Of a DNA stretch of 64,000 nt, positions 7,750 through 15,714 are shown in pieces (position 1 is the first letter of the stretch; each line of letters opens with the position of its first letter). The stretch is taken from assembly GCF_036231355.1 (NCBI RefSeq), contig NZ_CP109496.1, forward strand, positions 5,580,001 to 5,644,000. Direction: 5' to 3'. The stretch is from Streptomyces sp. NBC_01431. GTDB taxonomy: Bacteria; Actinomycetota; Actinomycetes; Streptomycetales; Streptomycetaceae. Position numbers and translations under genes: made by a program. The notes under the pieces are model-generated. The model was not told the DNA's origin, ran no database searches, and saw only the letters and a list, made by a program, of their open reading frames with translations.

Positions 7750-10259
7750 CGGGTGGCTCCCAGAGTGAGGAGGGGGAGTTCGGGCTTGATCTGGTCGCGC
7801 TCGGGGACGAACCGGACCGAGGGGTCGGGTGTTCCGGGCGCGTTGACGAAGGACACGAACCGGGCGAGGCGCTCCGGATCGTCCAGGGTCTCGGCCCACT
7901 CGTCGCGGTAGCCCGCCACGTGCGCGGCCATCAGGGCCTCCAGCTCGGCGCAGATGCCGAGCGAGTCGTCGACCACGACGTCCTTGACGTGGCCGAGGCC
8001 GCCCTCGATCCGCTCCAGCCACACCGAGGTGCGCTCCAGGCGGTCGGCGGTGCGGATGTAGAACATCAGGAACCTGTCGATCAGGCGGACGAGTTCCTCG
8101 TCGCTCAGGTCCTGGGCCAGCAGGTCGGCGTGGCGGGGGCTGGCGCCGCCGTTGCCGCCGACGTACAGGTTCCAGCCGTTGGCGGTGGCGATCACGCCGA
8201 AGTCCTTCGACTGGGCCTCGGCGCATTCGCGGGCGCAGCCGGAGACCGCCGACTTCAGCTTGTGCGGCGAGCGCAGCCCCCGGTAGCGCAGCTCCAGGTC
8301 GATCGCCATCCGCACCGAGTCCTGCACCCCGTAGCGGCACCAGGTCTGCCCCACACACGACTTGACCGTGCGCAGCGCCTTGCCGTACGCGTGCCCGGAT
8401 TCGAAGCCGGCGTCCACCAACCTGGTCCAGATGGAGGGGAGTTGGTCGACCCGGGCGCCGAAGAGGTCGATTCGCTGACCGCCGGTGATCTTCGTGTAGA
8501 GGCCGAAGTCCCGGGCCACCTCGCCGATCACGATGAGCTTCTCGGGGGTGATCTCCCCGCCCGGGACGCGCGGCACGATCGAATAGGAGCCGTTGCGCTG
8601 CAAGTTGGCCAGGAAGTGGTCGTTGGTGTCCTGGAGGGCCGCCTGCTCGCCGTCCAGGATGTGGCCGTTGCCGAGCGCGGCCAGGATCGAGGCGACGGCG
8701 GGCTTGCAGATCTCGCAGCCCTCGCCGCCCCGAGCCGCCTCGCGGCCGTACCGGTCGAGGAGCTCGGTGTAGGAGGCGATGCGCAGGGCGAGCGCGATCT
8801 CGTACAGCTCCTGGCGGGTCTGTGCGAAGCAGCCGCACAGGCCGCCGTCGCCCGACTCGGGCAGCAGCAGTCCGATGGTCTTGACGCAACTGCCGCAGCC
8901 GGTACCGGCCTTGGTGCAGCGCTTGACCTCGGGCAGTGTCGAGCAGGCGGTGATGGCGCCCTTGGTGACGTTGTGGCAGGAGCAGATCACCGCGTCGTCG
9001 GGCAGCGCGTCGGGGCCGAGCGCGGCCGGCGCGCCGAGCCCGGCCGGCAGGACCAGCTGCTCGGGGGAGACCGGCGGAACGTGCCCGGTCAGCGGGCGCA
9101 GCATGCCGTACGCGTCCGCGTCGCCGACCAGGACGCCGCCGAGCAGCGCGCCCTCGGGCGACATGACCAGCTTCTTGTAGATCCCGGAACGCGAGTCGGA
9201 GTACACCACGTCCAGGCAGCCCGCGGCCGAGCCGTGCGCGTCGCCGAACGACGCCACGTCGACGCCGAGCAGCTTGAGCTTGGTCGACAAGTCGGCCCCG
9301 GTGAAGGCGCGTTCGGCGGTCGCCGCGATAGTGTCGGCCGCCGTCTCGGCCATTTCGTAACCGGGCGCGACCAGGCCGTACACCCGGCCGTCGGCGGCCA
9401 GCGCGCACTCGCCGATCGCGAACACCGCGGGGTCCTCGGTGCGGCACTGCTCGTCCACCACGATGCCGCCGCGCTCGCCGATCGCGAGCCCGCAGTCGCG
9501 GGCCAGCTGGTCGCGGGGGCGGACACCGGCGGAGAAGACCACCAGGTCGGTCGACAGGTGCGAGCCGTCGGACAGCTTCATGCCGTCGACGCGGCCCTCC
9601 TCGCCGGCCGTGATCTCCTGGGTGCCGACGCCGGTGTGCACGGTGAGGCCCATGTCCTCAATGGTGCGCAGCAGTGCGGCCCCGCCGCCCTCGTCCACCT
9701 GCACCGGCATCAGCCGCGGCGCGAACTCCACGATGTGCGTGTCGAGGCCGATCCCGCGCAGCGCGCCGGCCGCCTCCAGACCGAGCAGTCCGCCGCCGAC
9801 CACCGCGCCGGTCGTCGCCGTCTTCGCGTACTCCTCGATGGCGAGCAGGTCCTCGATCGTGCGGTAGACGAAACAGCCGTCGGCGTCCTTGCCGGGCACC
9901 GGCGGCACGAACGGGTAGGAGCCGGTGGCCAGGACGAGCGTGTCGTACGCGAAGGTCCGCCCCGAACGCGCGGTGACCGTGCGCGCGGCCCGGTCCACGG
10001 CCTCGGCCGGGTCGTCCACGTACAGCTCTATGCCGTAGCGGTCGATGAAACCGTCCGGTACCAGGCTCAGTTCGTCGGGGGTCGTTCCCTCGAAGTAGGA
10101 GGTGAGGTGGACGCGGTCGTAGGCGGGGCGGGGCTCCTCGCACAGCACGACCACCCGCGCCCGCTCGGTCGCGCCGCGCTCGGCGAGCGCCTCCAGGAAG
10201 CGCTGGCCGACCATGCCGTGGCCGACGACCACGATCGTGGAAAGGGTTTCGGTGGGCAC
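7746..10259 (-). CDS. nirB: Nitrite reductase (NADH) large subunit NirB
   Basis: The 837-residue assimilatory nitrite reductase carries FAD, [2Fe-2S], [4Fe-4S] and siroheme. In order: an FAD/NAD(P)H pyridine nucleotide-disulfide oxidoreductase domain (about 8-300, with GGGLLGLEAAGALR near 155), a BFD-like [2Fe-2S] domain with Cys426, Cys428, Cys455 and Cys458, a ferredoxin-like half domain (about 550-625), and the siroheme/4Fe-4S domain with C-x5-C at 635/641 and C-x3-C at 675/679. All cluster ligands are present, so it looks active. It lies 1 bp after a second NirB-like flavoprotein gene and overlaps nirD, forming one leftward operon behind a GlnR-like operator. Confidence 0.96.
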   Translation of the reverse strand: MPTETLSTIVVVGHGMVGQRFLEALAERGATERARVVVLCEEPRPAYDRVHLTSYFEGTTPDELSLVPDGFIDRYGIELYVDDPAEAVDRAARTVTARSGRTFAYDTLVLATGSYPFVPPVPGKDADGCFVYRTIEDLLAIEEYAKTATTGAVVGGGLLGLEAAGALRGIGLDTHIVEFAPRLMPVQVDEGGGAALLRTIEDMGLTVHTGVGTQEITAGEEGRVDGMKLSDGSHLSTDLVVFSAGVRPRDQLARDCGLAIGERGGIVVDEQCRTEDPAVFAIGECALAADGRVYGLVAPGYEMAETAADTIAATAERAFTGADLSTKLKLLGVDVASFGDAHGSAAGCLDVVYSDSRSGIYKKLVMSPEGALLGGVLVGDADAYGMLRPLTGHVPPVSPEQLVLPAGLGAPAALGPDALPDDAVICSCHNVTKGAITACSTLPEVKRCTKAGTGCGSCVKTIGLLLPESGDGGLCGCFAQTRQELYEIALALRIASYTELLDRYGREAARGGEGCEICKPAVASILAALGNGHILDGEQAALQDTNDHFLANLQRNGSYSIVPRVPGGEITPEKLIVIGEVARDFGLYTKITGGQRIDLFGARVDQLPSIWTRLVDAGFESGHAYGKALRTVKSCVGQTWCRYGVQDSVRMAIDLELRYRGLRSPHKLKSAVSGCARECAEAQSKDFGVIATANGWNLYVGGNGGASPRHADLLAQDLSDEELVRLIDRFLMFYIRTADRLERTSVWLERIEGGLGHVKDVVVDDSLGICAELEALMAAHVAGYRDEWAETLDDPERLARFVSFVNAPGTPDPSVRFVPERDQIKPELPLLTLGATR

Positions 10260-10260
10260 G

Positions 10261-11433
10261 TCAGGAACCTCCGTCGTGGGTGAGCAGGTGGAGCAGGGGT
10301 GCGTCCGGTAGGGGCTCGTCGCCCTCCCAGGTCCGGGCGAGCGCCCCGACCGCGCCGAGATCGCCGAGGAGTACGCCGCCGACCAGCCGGCCGCCGCGCA
10401 CGACGACCTTGCGGTAGGCGCCCCGGGTCGCGTCCGCGAGCTGGGCCACGTCGTCGCCGGGGCGGGGTGTGGGCTCGCCGAACGCGGCGAGGTCCAGGGG
10501 GCGCGGGCCGCCCAGGGTGAGCCGGGTCAGCCCGCGGGTGCCGGGGTAGCGGCCGCGGCCGGTGGCGAAGAACTCGCCCAGCGCGTCGGCCTGTTCGAGT
10601 GCCGGGCCCGCGAGTCCGTACACCGATCCGCGGTGCTCGGCGCAGTCACCGACGGCGTGGATGTGGGGGTCGGAGGTGCGCAGCTGGTCGTCGACGACCA
10701 CGCCGCGCCGGACGTCGAGCCCGGCGTCCAGCGCCAGGCCGGTACGGGGGCGGACCCCGCAGGCCAGCACGACGAGCTCGGCGGTCAGGACGAATCCGTC
10801 GGCGAGCTCGACATCGGTGCCGCGGGGACCGGTCAAACCGCGCACCCGGCACTCGGTGTGCACCTCGACGCCGAGCAGTTCCAGATGACTGCGCACGAGC
10901 GCCGAAGCGGCCACATCGAGCTGACGCTCCATCAGGCGCTCGCCCTGCTGGGCGAGTACGACCTGTGCGCCGCGCTCGGCGAGCGCGCGGGCCGCCATCA
11001 CACCGAGCAGCCCGCCGCCGATGACCACGGCAGGGGTGCCGTCGCCGGCCTTCTCGCGCAGGGCGAGCGCGTCGTCCAGGGTGCGGAAGGGGTGCACGCC
11101 CTCGGGCAGGCGGCCGTCGCGCAGGCCTCTGAGCGGCGGGAGCACCGGGTTCGAGCCGGTCGCCAGCACGAGCCGTCCGTACGGGACGGCGCTGCCGTCG
11201 TCGCAGTGCACCACGCGGGCCGCGCGGTCGATCCGCACCGCCCGGACGCCGCGCCGCACCGCGACCGGGGGCAGGGCTATCACCTCGGGCCCGTACCGCC
11301 CGGCGAGCACCTCCGCGAGGAGCACCCGGTTGTACGGTGCGTGGGTCTCCTCGCCGATGACGGTCACCGGGACATGCCGGGCCAGGCGGGCACCCGCTGT
11401 GCCGCCGCCGATCACCACGATGTCCGTACTCAT
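10261..11433 (-). CDS. FAD-dependent NAD(P)H oxidoreductase (nitrate/nitrite reductase electron-transfer subunit)
   Basis: The 390-residue flavoprotein resembles the N-terminal half of NirB. It has the FAD fingerprint VIGGGTAGARLA at the start, the NAD(P)-binding motif VIGGGLLGVMAARALAERG in the middle, and the second FAD contact HAVGDCAEH late. It lacks the BFD, ferredoxin-like and siroheme domains. Proteins of this type next to nasA/nirB are annotated as the electron-transfer subunit of assimilatory nitrate reductase (NasB-like), which is plausible because nasA lies 4 kb away without its own reductase domain. It is the first gene of the nirBD operon, with 1 bp to nirB. A GlnR-type operator lies immediately upstream. 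Confidence 0.88.
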   Translation of the reverse strand: MSTDIVVIGGGTAGARLARHVPVTVIGEETHAPYNRVLLAEVLAGRYGPEVIALPPVAVRRGVRAVRIDRAARVVHCDDGSAVPYGRLVLATGSNPVLPPLRGLRDGRLPEGVHPFRTLDDALALREKAGDGTPAVVIGGGLLGVMAARALAERGAQVVLAQQGERLMERQLDVAASALVRSHLELLGVEVHTECRVRGLTGPRGTDVELADGFVLTAELVVLACGVRPRTGLALDAGLDVRRGVVVDDQLRTSDPHIHAVGDCAEHRGSVYGLAGPALEQADALGEFFATGRGRYPGTRGLTRLTLGGPRPLDLAAFGEPTPRPGDDVAQLADATRGAYRKVVVRGGRLVGGVLLGDLGAVGALARTWEGDEPLPDAPLLHLLTHDGGS

Positions 11434-11455
11434 GTGCCCAGCGTGCGCGGCGGCT

Positions 11456-11493
11456 GTTACCCGGCCGCATCCCGCCGATTACCACGGGGGAAC
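11456..11493. promoter_or_regulatory. Putative GlnR operator in front of the nitrite reductase operon
   Basis: Four 5-bp half-sites are spaced exactly 6 bp apart on the plus strand: GTTAC (11456), GCATC (11467), ATTAC (11478) and GGAAC (11489). This follows the actinobacterial GlnR arrangement gTnAC-n6-GaAAC-n6-gTnAC-n6-GaAAC, with the third and fourth half-sites closest to consensus. It ends 23 bp or more upstream of the GTG/ATG of the operon's first gene. GlnR is known to activate nirB and nasA in Streptomyces, so the position makes sense. Confidence 0.65.
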
Positions 11494-11582
11494 CTTGCGC
11501 TCAGCGGGGCGCGGGGCGGGGTGTGAGGGGTCGCCCCCGCCGGGGAGCTGGGCGGCATGGGTCTCGCGCCCCTCCGAGCGCT

Positions 11583-12278
11583 TCAGGAGGCTGGTGCTGC
11601 GGGGGGCCGGACGGTGGTCAGATGGGCGTAGACCACTACGTTGCCCCGGTAGCCGGTCTTCTTCTCGAAGCCGCCGCCGCAGGTGATCAGGCGTAGCTCC
11701 GGGCGCGCGGCGGCGCCGTAGACCTTCGTGTCCGGGAACGCGTCGTTCTCGTACACCTCGACCGCGTCGACGTCGAACACCGCGGTGCGGCCGTCCTTGC
11801 GGGCCACCTCAACCCGGCTGCCCTTCTTCAGCGCGCCGAGCGCGTAGAAGACGGCCGGGCCGCGCGAGTCATCGACGTGGCCCGCCATCACCGAGGTGCC
11901 CCGCACCCCCGGCGCGGTGCCGTCCTTGTACCAGCCGGCCACGTTCGTGTTCCCCGGAGGCGGTACGTCCAGGCTGCCGTCCGGGCCGAGCCCGAGCGGC
12001 AGCACGGGCGCGTCGACGCGGATCGAGGGGATCTTGACGCGTACGGGTTCCGAGGGCGGCAGGCCCTCGGCCGGCGGTGCGGACGCGACGGCGGGACCGC
12101 CGGGGACGGCCGCCGCCCAGCCGGTACGTTCCGGTGCCGAGCCCGCCGCGAACGCCTCCGCAGCCGACGGTTGCGGGGGTTCCACCGACTCGAAGCCCCG
12201 CTCGATCAGCCAGAGTCCGACGAAGGCGGCGATCACCATCAGCCAGCCCGCGTTGCGCCGCGCGGTCTGGGCCGACAA
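11583..12278 (-). CDS. Class F sortase
   Basis: The 231-residue membrane-anchored transpeptidase has one N-terminal hydrophobic segment (AGWLMVIAAFVGLWLIERG, about 10-27), a Pro/Ala-rich linker, and then the sortase beta-barrel. The catalytic triad is visible: His134 in VMAGHVD, Cys200 in LITCGG, and Arg211 in TGYRGN. The compact domain and the motif AGWYKDGTAPG are typical of actinobacterial class F sortases, whose substrates are poorly known. It lies 6 bp after the gene for a secreted repeat protein with a C-terminal membrane anchor and Arg tail, making that protein its likely substrate or partner. Confidence 0.92.
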   Translation of the reverse strand: MSAQTARRNAGWLMVIAAFVGLWLIERGFESVEPPQPSAAEAFAAGSAPERTGWAAAVPGGPAVASAPPAEGLPPSEPVRVKIPSIRVDAPVLPLGLGPDGSLDVPPPGNTNVAGWYKDGTAPGVRGTSVMAGHVDDSRGPAVFYALGALKKGSRVEVARKDGRTAVFDVDAVEVYENDAFPDTKVYGAAARPELRLITCGGGFEKKTGYRGNVVVYAHLTTVRPPAAPAS

Positions 12279-12284
12279 GGGCGG

Positions 12285-13091
12285 TCAGCCCCGGCCCTGC
12301 GCGCCGCTCGCCCGGCGACGCAGCAGCCAGGTGCCGCCCACGGCAGCCGCGGCCAGAACCGCCACGCCTGCCGCGATCTCGGTGGTGTCGGGTCCGATGC
12401 TGCCGCCGACCCCGGTCTTCACGTGGCCCCGCGGGTCGTTGCCCCGTCCGCTGGTGTCGTGGTCGTGCTGGTTGTTTCCGGGCCGGGTCTTGTCCTGGTC
12501 TCGCGGGTCGTTGCCCCGTCCGCCGGTGTCGTGGTCGTGCTGGTCGCCCCCGGGCCGGGTCTTGTCCTGGTCCCGTGGGTCGTTGCCCCGTCCGCCGGTG
12601 TCGTGGTCGTGCTGGTTGTTTCCGGGCCGGGTCTTGTCCTGGTCTCGCGGGTCGTTGCCCCATGCGCTGGTGTCGTGGTCGCGCTGGTCGCCCCCGGGCC
12701 AGGTCTTGTCGCGGTCCCGCGCGTTGTGGTCGCCGTCCCCGGCGACCGGCAGCCGGGTCTCGACGACTTTGCCGTTCTCGCAGTTCACGCTGTTGGGGAA
12801 GCCGCCCGGCCGGGCGTGCGACGGCACCTCGAACTGCCCGGCGAGCACCTCCTTCGGCGGGGAGGCCGTCATCTGGAAGTCGCCCGCGCCGAGGGCGTTC
12901 GCGTCCCCGGCGGCCCGCGAGCCGGACCCGCAGGCGGTGGTGTTCGCGGTCACCGTCGTACCGGGCGGGGCGCTCGCCGGCCAGAGTTCCGGCGAACCGG
13001 ACCTGTCGTTGCCGGCGTACGCGAGGGAATCGGCGCCCAGCGCGGCGACGGTCGCCAGCAGGGCACTGGTCACGAGTCGAGCAGTACGCAT
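12285..13091 (-). CDS. Secreted His/Asp-rich tandem-repeat protein, probable sortase partner
   Basis: The 268-residue protein has a signal peptide (cleavage near LAYAGND), a globular N-terminal domain of about 90 residues with two Cys (TTACGSG and NSVNCENG) that may form a disulfide, then four tandem units of 24 residues built on GNDPRDQDKTRPG and QHDHDT, and a C-terminal anchor (IAAGVAVLAAAAVGGTWLL) ending in RRRASGAQGRG. The layout is that of a cell-surface protein. The anchor is preceded by GPDTTEI rather than LPxTG. His and Asp clusters could bind metal ions. The gene is followed by the class F sortase after 6 bp. GGAGGACCC precedes the ATG. The function is unknown. Confidence 0.85.
   Translation of the reverse strand: MRTARLVTSALLATVAALGADSLAYAGNDRSGSPELWPASAPPGTTVTANTTACGSGSRAAGDANALGAGDFQMTASPPKEVLAGQFEVPSHARPGGFPNSVNCENGKVVETRLPVAGDGDHNARDRDKTWPGGDQRDHDTSAWGNDPRDQDKTRPGNNQHDHDTGGRGNDPRDQDKTRPGGDQHDHDTGGRGNDPRDQDKTRPGNNQHDHDTSGRGNDPRGHVKTGVGGSIGPDTTEIAAGVAVLAAAAVGGTWLLRRRASGAQGRG
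12431..12718. repeat. 72-bp tandem repeat array (4 units) within the surface-protein gene
   Basis: The segment beginning GCGGGTCGTTGCC (or GTGGGTCGTTGCC) recurs at 12431, 12503, 12575 and 12647, an exact 72-bp period (24 codons, frame-preserving). Adjacent units alternate between codons for Asn-Asn and Gly-Asp in the same place, so there is also a 144-bp higher-order period. The unit nearest the N-terminus is the most diverged. Confidence 0.95.
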
Positions 13092-13300
13092 GGGTCCTCC
13101 GGGAACGGAGCGGCATGGGGCTACTGCCTACGACCTAAGTGCGGAACCCCGTGCAGCGCCCTTCGGCGGGGGACGAAAGAGTGACGGAGAGCGGGCCGGA
13201 CGGGTGATCGTCACCAGGCGGGCTGGCAGGCGGCCGGGTCCGGTGACGGGGGCAGCGACTGACCAACGCCAGCCGTCGGCCCTCGCCATCCCCTGCGCCC

Positions 13301-14080
13301 TCAGATGGCATCCCAGGGTGCCTCCTCGTACGCGCGCCACACCACCTTCATCAGCTCCGCGTCCACCGCGAACTCGCGCTCGTCGATGCGGCCGACCGGT
13401 GCGATGCCGCGGGAGTTGGTGACGAAGGCCGCGGTGTACGCGCCGAGGCCGTCCAGGGTCACCTCGCGGCGGGTCGACTTCAGGCGGTACTCGGCCAGGC
13501 GCGGTTCGAGCACCGCCATGGTGACGCCGAGCAGCGCGGGACGGTTCGGCCAGACCACTGAACTGCCATCCCAGAAGGCGATGTTGGTGATCGCGCCCTC
13601 GGCGACCACGCCGCCGGGCCCGGTCAGCAGGGCCTCGGTGAAACCCCGGCTTTCGGCGAGCCGGCGGTAGTAGGCCTGGGCGAAGCCGCCGAGGTGTTTG
13701 ACGTGGGCGACCGGACGCTCGTACGGCACGGACAGCAGGGACTGGGTGGTGGGCTGCATGTCCTGGGGATCGCGGACGGTCACCATCGCGGTGGGCGCAT
13801 CCTCAGGCCCGTACACATGGACCCGTACCGCCGCGTCGGAGCAGCCGGACGCGGTGAGGGCCTGCCGCACCAGTGCGCGTACCCGGTCGCCGTCGAGCCC
13901 CGGGCCGAACAGTTCGCGGGTGGCCCGGTCGAGGCGGCTGAGGTGGTGGGCCAGACCGCGGACCCGGCCGTCGCGGACCTGCATGGCGGTGAAGTGTCCG
14001 TAGCCGCCGGTCAGCGCGGGAATGAGGAGGTTCTCGGCGTCGGCGGGTCGGCCGTCGATCTCGACGTACGGGAGTGTCAT
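13301..14080 (-). CDS. PLP-dependent class IV aminotransferase / aminodeoxychorismate lyase-like enzyme
   Basis: The 259-residue protein is of fold type IV. Features are the N-terminal ALTGGYGHFTAMQVRDGRVRG, the probable PLP lysine in VAHVKHLGG, and the cofactor-phosphate region VVAEGAITNIAFWDG. Such proteins are annotated as aminotransferase class IV or 4-amino-4-deoxychorismate lyase; PabC activity (folate/PABA) is possible but not shown. I placed the start at the ATG 14078-14080. A longer in-frame reading to 14458 is antisense to the FMN reductase gene and is not supported. The gene is divergent from the SoxR-box reductase, with 70 bp between starts. Confidence 0.87.
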   Translation of the reverse strand: MTLPYVEIDGRPADAENLLIPALTGGYGHFTAMQVRDGRVRGLAHHLSRLDRATRELFGPGLDGDRVRALVRQALTASGCSDAAVRVHVYGPEDAPTAMVTVRDPQDMQPTTQSLLSVPYERPVAHVKHLGGFAQAYYRRLAESRGFTEALLTGPGGVVAEGAITNIAFWDGSSVVWPNRPALLGVTMAVLEPRLAEYRLKSTRREVTLDGLGAYTAAFVTNSRGIAPVGRIDEREFAVDAELMKVVWRAYEEAPWDAI

Positions 14081-14113
14081 GGGCTTCAAGATAGTTGGCC
14101 GTCCGAAGCCACT

Positions 14114-14144
14114 TGACCTCAAGCGGGCTTGAGGTTGGAAGCTT
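14114..14144 (+). promoter_or_regulatory. SoxR box and promoter of the FMN reductase gene
   Basis: A perfect 8+4+8 inverted repeat, ACCTCAAG-CGGG-CTTGAGGT, lies at 14116-14135. The arms match the SoxR operator of Escherichia coli soxS and of Streptomyces SoxR targets. A TTGACC -35 (14114-14119) begins just before it. A weak -10 (14139-14144) would leave a 19-bp spacer, as expected for MerR-family activators that untwist the promoter. The ATG follows at 14151, so the transcript may be leaderless or nearly so. Confidence 0.85.
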
Positions 14145-14150
14145 CTCGCC

Positions 14151-14750
14151 ATGGACATCACCACGGCCGAGAAGGCCCCTCTCAAGCTCACCGTTGTCGT
14201 CGCCTCCAACCGCGAGGGCCGGTTCGCCCCGGTCGTCGCCGACTGGTTCCTCGCCCGTACCCGCGAGCACTCCGGGTTCGACGTCGAGGTGCTCGACCTG
14301 GCCGAGGCCGAGCTGCCCACCACCATTTCGCACAGCCCGTCGCCCGCCGTGGCGGCCCAGCTCTCCGTCATCACGCCGAAACTGGCCGGTGCTGACGCCT
14401 TTGTCGTGGTCACCCCCGAGTACAACCACTCCTTTCCCGCCTCGCTCAAGAACCTCATCGACTGGCACTACGTCCAGTGGCAGGCCAAGCCGGTCGGCTT
14501 CGTCTCGTACGGCGGGATCTCCGGCGGTCTGCGGGCGGTCGAGCAACTGCGGCAGGTCTACGCCGAGATGCACGCCGTCACCGTGCGGGACACGGTGAGC
14601 TTCCACAACGCGCACGGCCTCTTCGACGAGGACGGCGAGCACCGCGAGCCCTCGCAGGCCGACGCCGCCGCGAAGAAGATGCTGGACCAGGTGGCGTGGT
14701 GGGCGCACGCCCTGCGGGACGCCAAGGAGGTCCACCCGTACGCCGGTTGA
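14151..14750 (+). CDS. NADPH-dependent FMN reductase, SoxR regulon member
   Basis: The 199-residue flavodoxin-like protein reduces FMN or quinone-like substrates with NADPH. It has the phosphate-binding start VVVASNREGRFAPVVADWF, the flavin-contacting VVTPEYNHSFPASLKNLIDW and the GGISGG loop, all diagnostic of the family. A perfect SoxR operator precedes it. Streptomyces SoxR responds to redox-active compounds such as actinorhodin-type quinones and switches on a handful of reductases and exporters; from memory one target in S. coelicolor is a reductase at this same chromosomal place (SCO2478). The likely role is detoxification or reduction of redox-cycling molecules. It is monocistronic. Confidence 0.92.
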   Translation: MDITTAEKAPLKLTVVVASNREGRFAPVVADWFLARTREHSGFDVEVLDLAEAELPTTISHSPSPAVAAQLSVITPKLAGADAFVVVTPEYNHSFPASLKNLIDWHYVQWQAKPVGFVSYGGISGGLRAVEQLRQVYAEMHAVTVRDTVSFHNAHGLFDEDGEHREPSQADAAAKKMLDQVAWWAHALRDAKEVHPYAG

Positions 14751-14938
14751 GCGCGACGGGGGCGCCGGGCGGCCGGGCGCGGTCATCGGCCCCGGGGGCG
14801 GGGCGTCAGGGCGACCGGGACATCAGGTAACGGTCGTGCGTACGCTCCGTCCCAGCCGGTGGGTTCAGGACCGAGGGCCCGGCCGGAGCGATCTTCACAT
14901 CCCGGCCGCACCCGGCCGAACGACCGAGGGAGGCAGCC

Positions 14939-15268
14939 GTGACACCGGCCGGACCACTGACCGTGCAGACCACGACCGACAGCGCGGACAAGGCCGCGGC
15001 GCTGGCCCGCGGCGCGGTGGAAGCCCGCCTCGCCGCCTGCGCGCAGATCGCGGGCCCCGTCACCTCCGTCTACCGGTGGGCGGGCAACATCGAGACGGCG
15101 CAGGAATGGCAGGTCCTCTTCAAGACCACCGCCGCCCGCTACCCCGACCTGGAGCGCCACCTCCTGGCGGCCCACGACTACGAGACGCCCGAGATCATCG
15201 CGACCGAGGTGGTGGCGGGCAGCGCCGCCTACCTGTCCTGGATCACGGCCGAGACGGCCGCCGGATGA
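14939..15268 (+). CDS. cutA: Divalent-cation tolerance protein CutA
   Basis: The 109-residue trimeric ferredoxin-like protein begins at a GTG preceded by GAGGGAGGC. It carries the family signature GAVEARLAACAQIAGPVTSVYRW and the conserved segment EWQVLFKTTAARYPDLE, ending YETPEIIATEV. CutA proteins bind copper in vitro and were linked to copper tolerance; the exact role in actinobacteria is uncertain. The stop overlaps the ATG of the next gene (ATGA), so the two are translationally coupled. Confidence 0.95.
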   Translation: MTPAGPLTVQTTTDSADKAAALARGAVEARLAACAQIAGPVTSVYRWAGNIETAQEWQVLFKTTAARYPDLERHLLAAHDYETPEIIATEVVAGSAAYLSWITAETAAG

Positions 15269-15714
15269 GCCCCGCCCCCGAGCCCGCGCTGCCCTTCTTC
15301 GTGTACGGCACGCTCCGCCCCGGCCAGCGCTACCACCAGCGCTTCCTGTGCGGCCGTACGGTGTCCGAGCGCCCGGCGCTGCTGCCTGGCGCCCTCCTGT
15401 ACGACGGCCCCGGCTATCCGTACGCCGTGGCGGGAGACGGCACGATCACCGGCACCCTCATCGATGTCGCTCCCGCCGATCACGCCGAACTCCTCGCCGA
15501 ACTCGACGAGTTGGAGGACCACTTCGGGCCCGGACACCCCCGCAACACCTACGACCGGCTGGTGCGGGAGGTGCTCGTCGACGGGCGGACCGTGCGGTCC
15601 TGGGTCTATCTGGCCGCTCCCCGGCTCGACCGCGAGCTGCGCGCAAGCGGCACACTGATCCCCGGCGGCGACTGGCTCAGCCGGTCCGCTCCACCCGCAC
15701 CGCGCACACCTTGA
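15265..15714 (+). CDS. Gamma-glutamylcyclotransferase-like (AIG2/GGCT) protein
   Basis: The 149-residue protein shows the GGCT-fold signature PFFVYGTLRPGQ at residues about 9-20 and the expected acidic catalytic stretch AELDELEDHFGP. It ends with a typical RSWVYLAAP strand. The family opens gamma-glutamyl amines or peptides to 5-oxoproline; a specific substrate is not evident. It is coupled to cutA through ATGA. The 3' end overlaps the convergent nasA gene by 38 bp. Confidence 0.9.
   Translation: MSPAPEPALPFFVYGTLRPGQRYHQRFLCGRTVSERPALLPGALLYDGPGYPYAVAGDGTITGTLIDVAPADHAELLAELDELEDHFGPGHPRNTYDRLVREVLVDGRTVRSWVYLAAPRLDRELRASGTLIPGGDWLSRSAPPAPRTP

Noticed and set aside
12431..12718. CRISPR array
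   Set aside because: The 72-bp repeats are contiguous, in frame and coding, with no unique spacers and no cas genes nearby.
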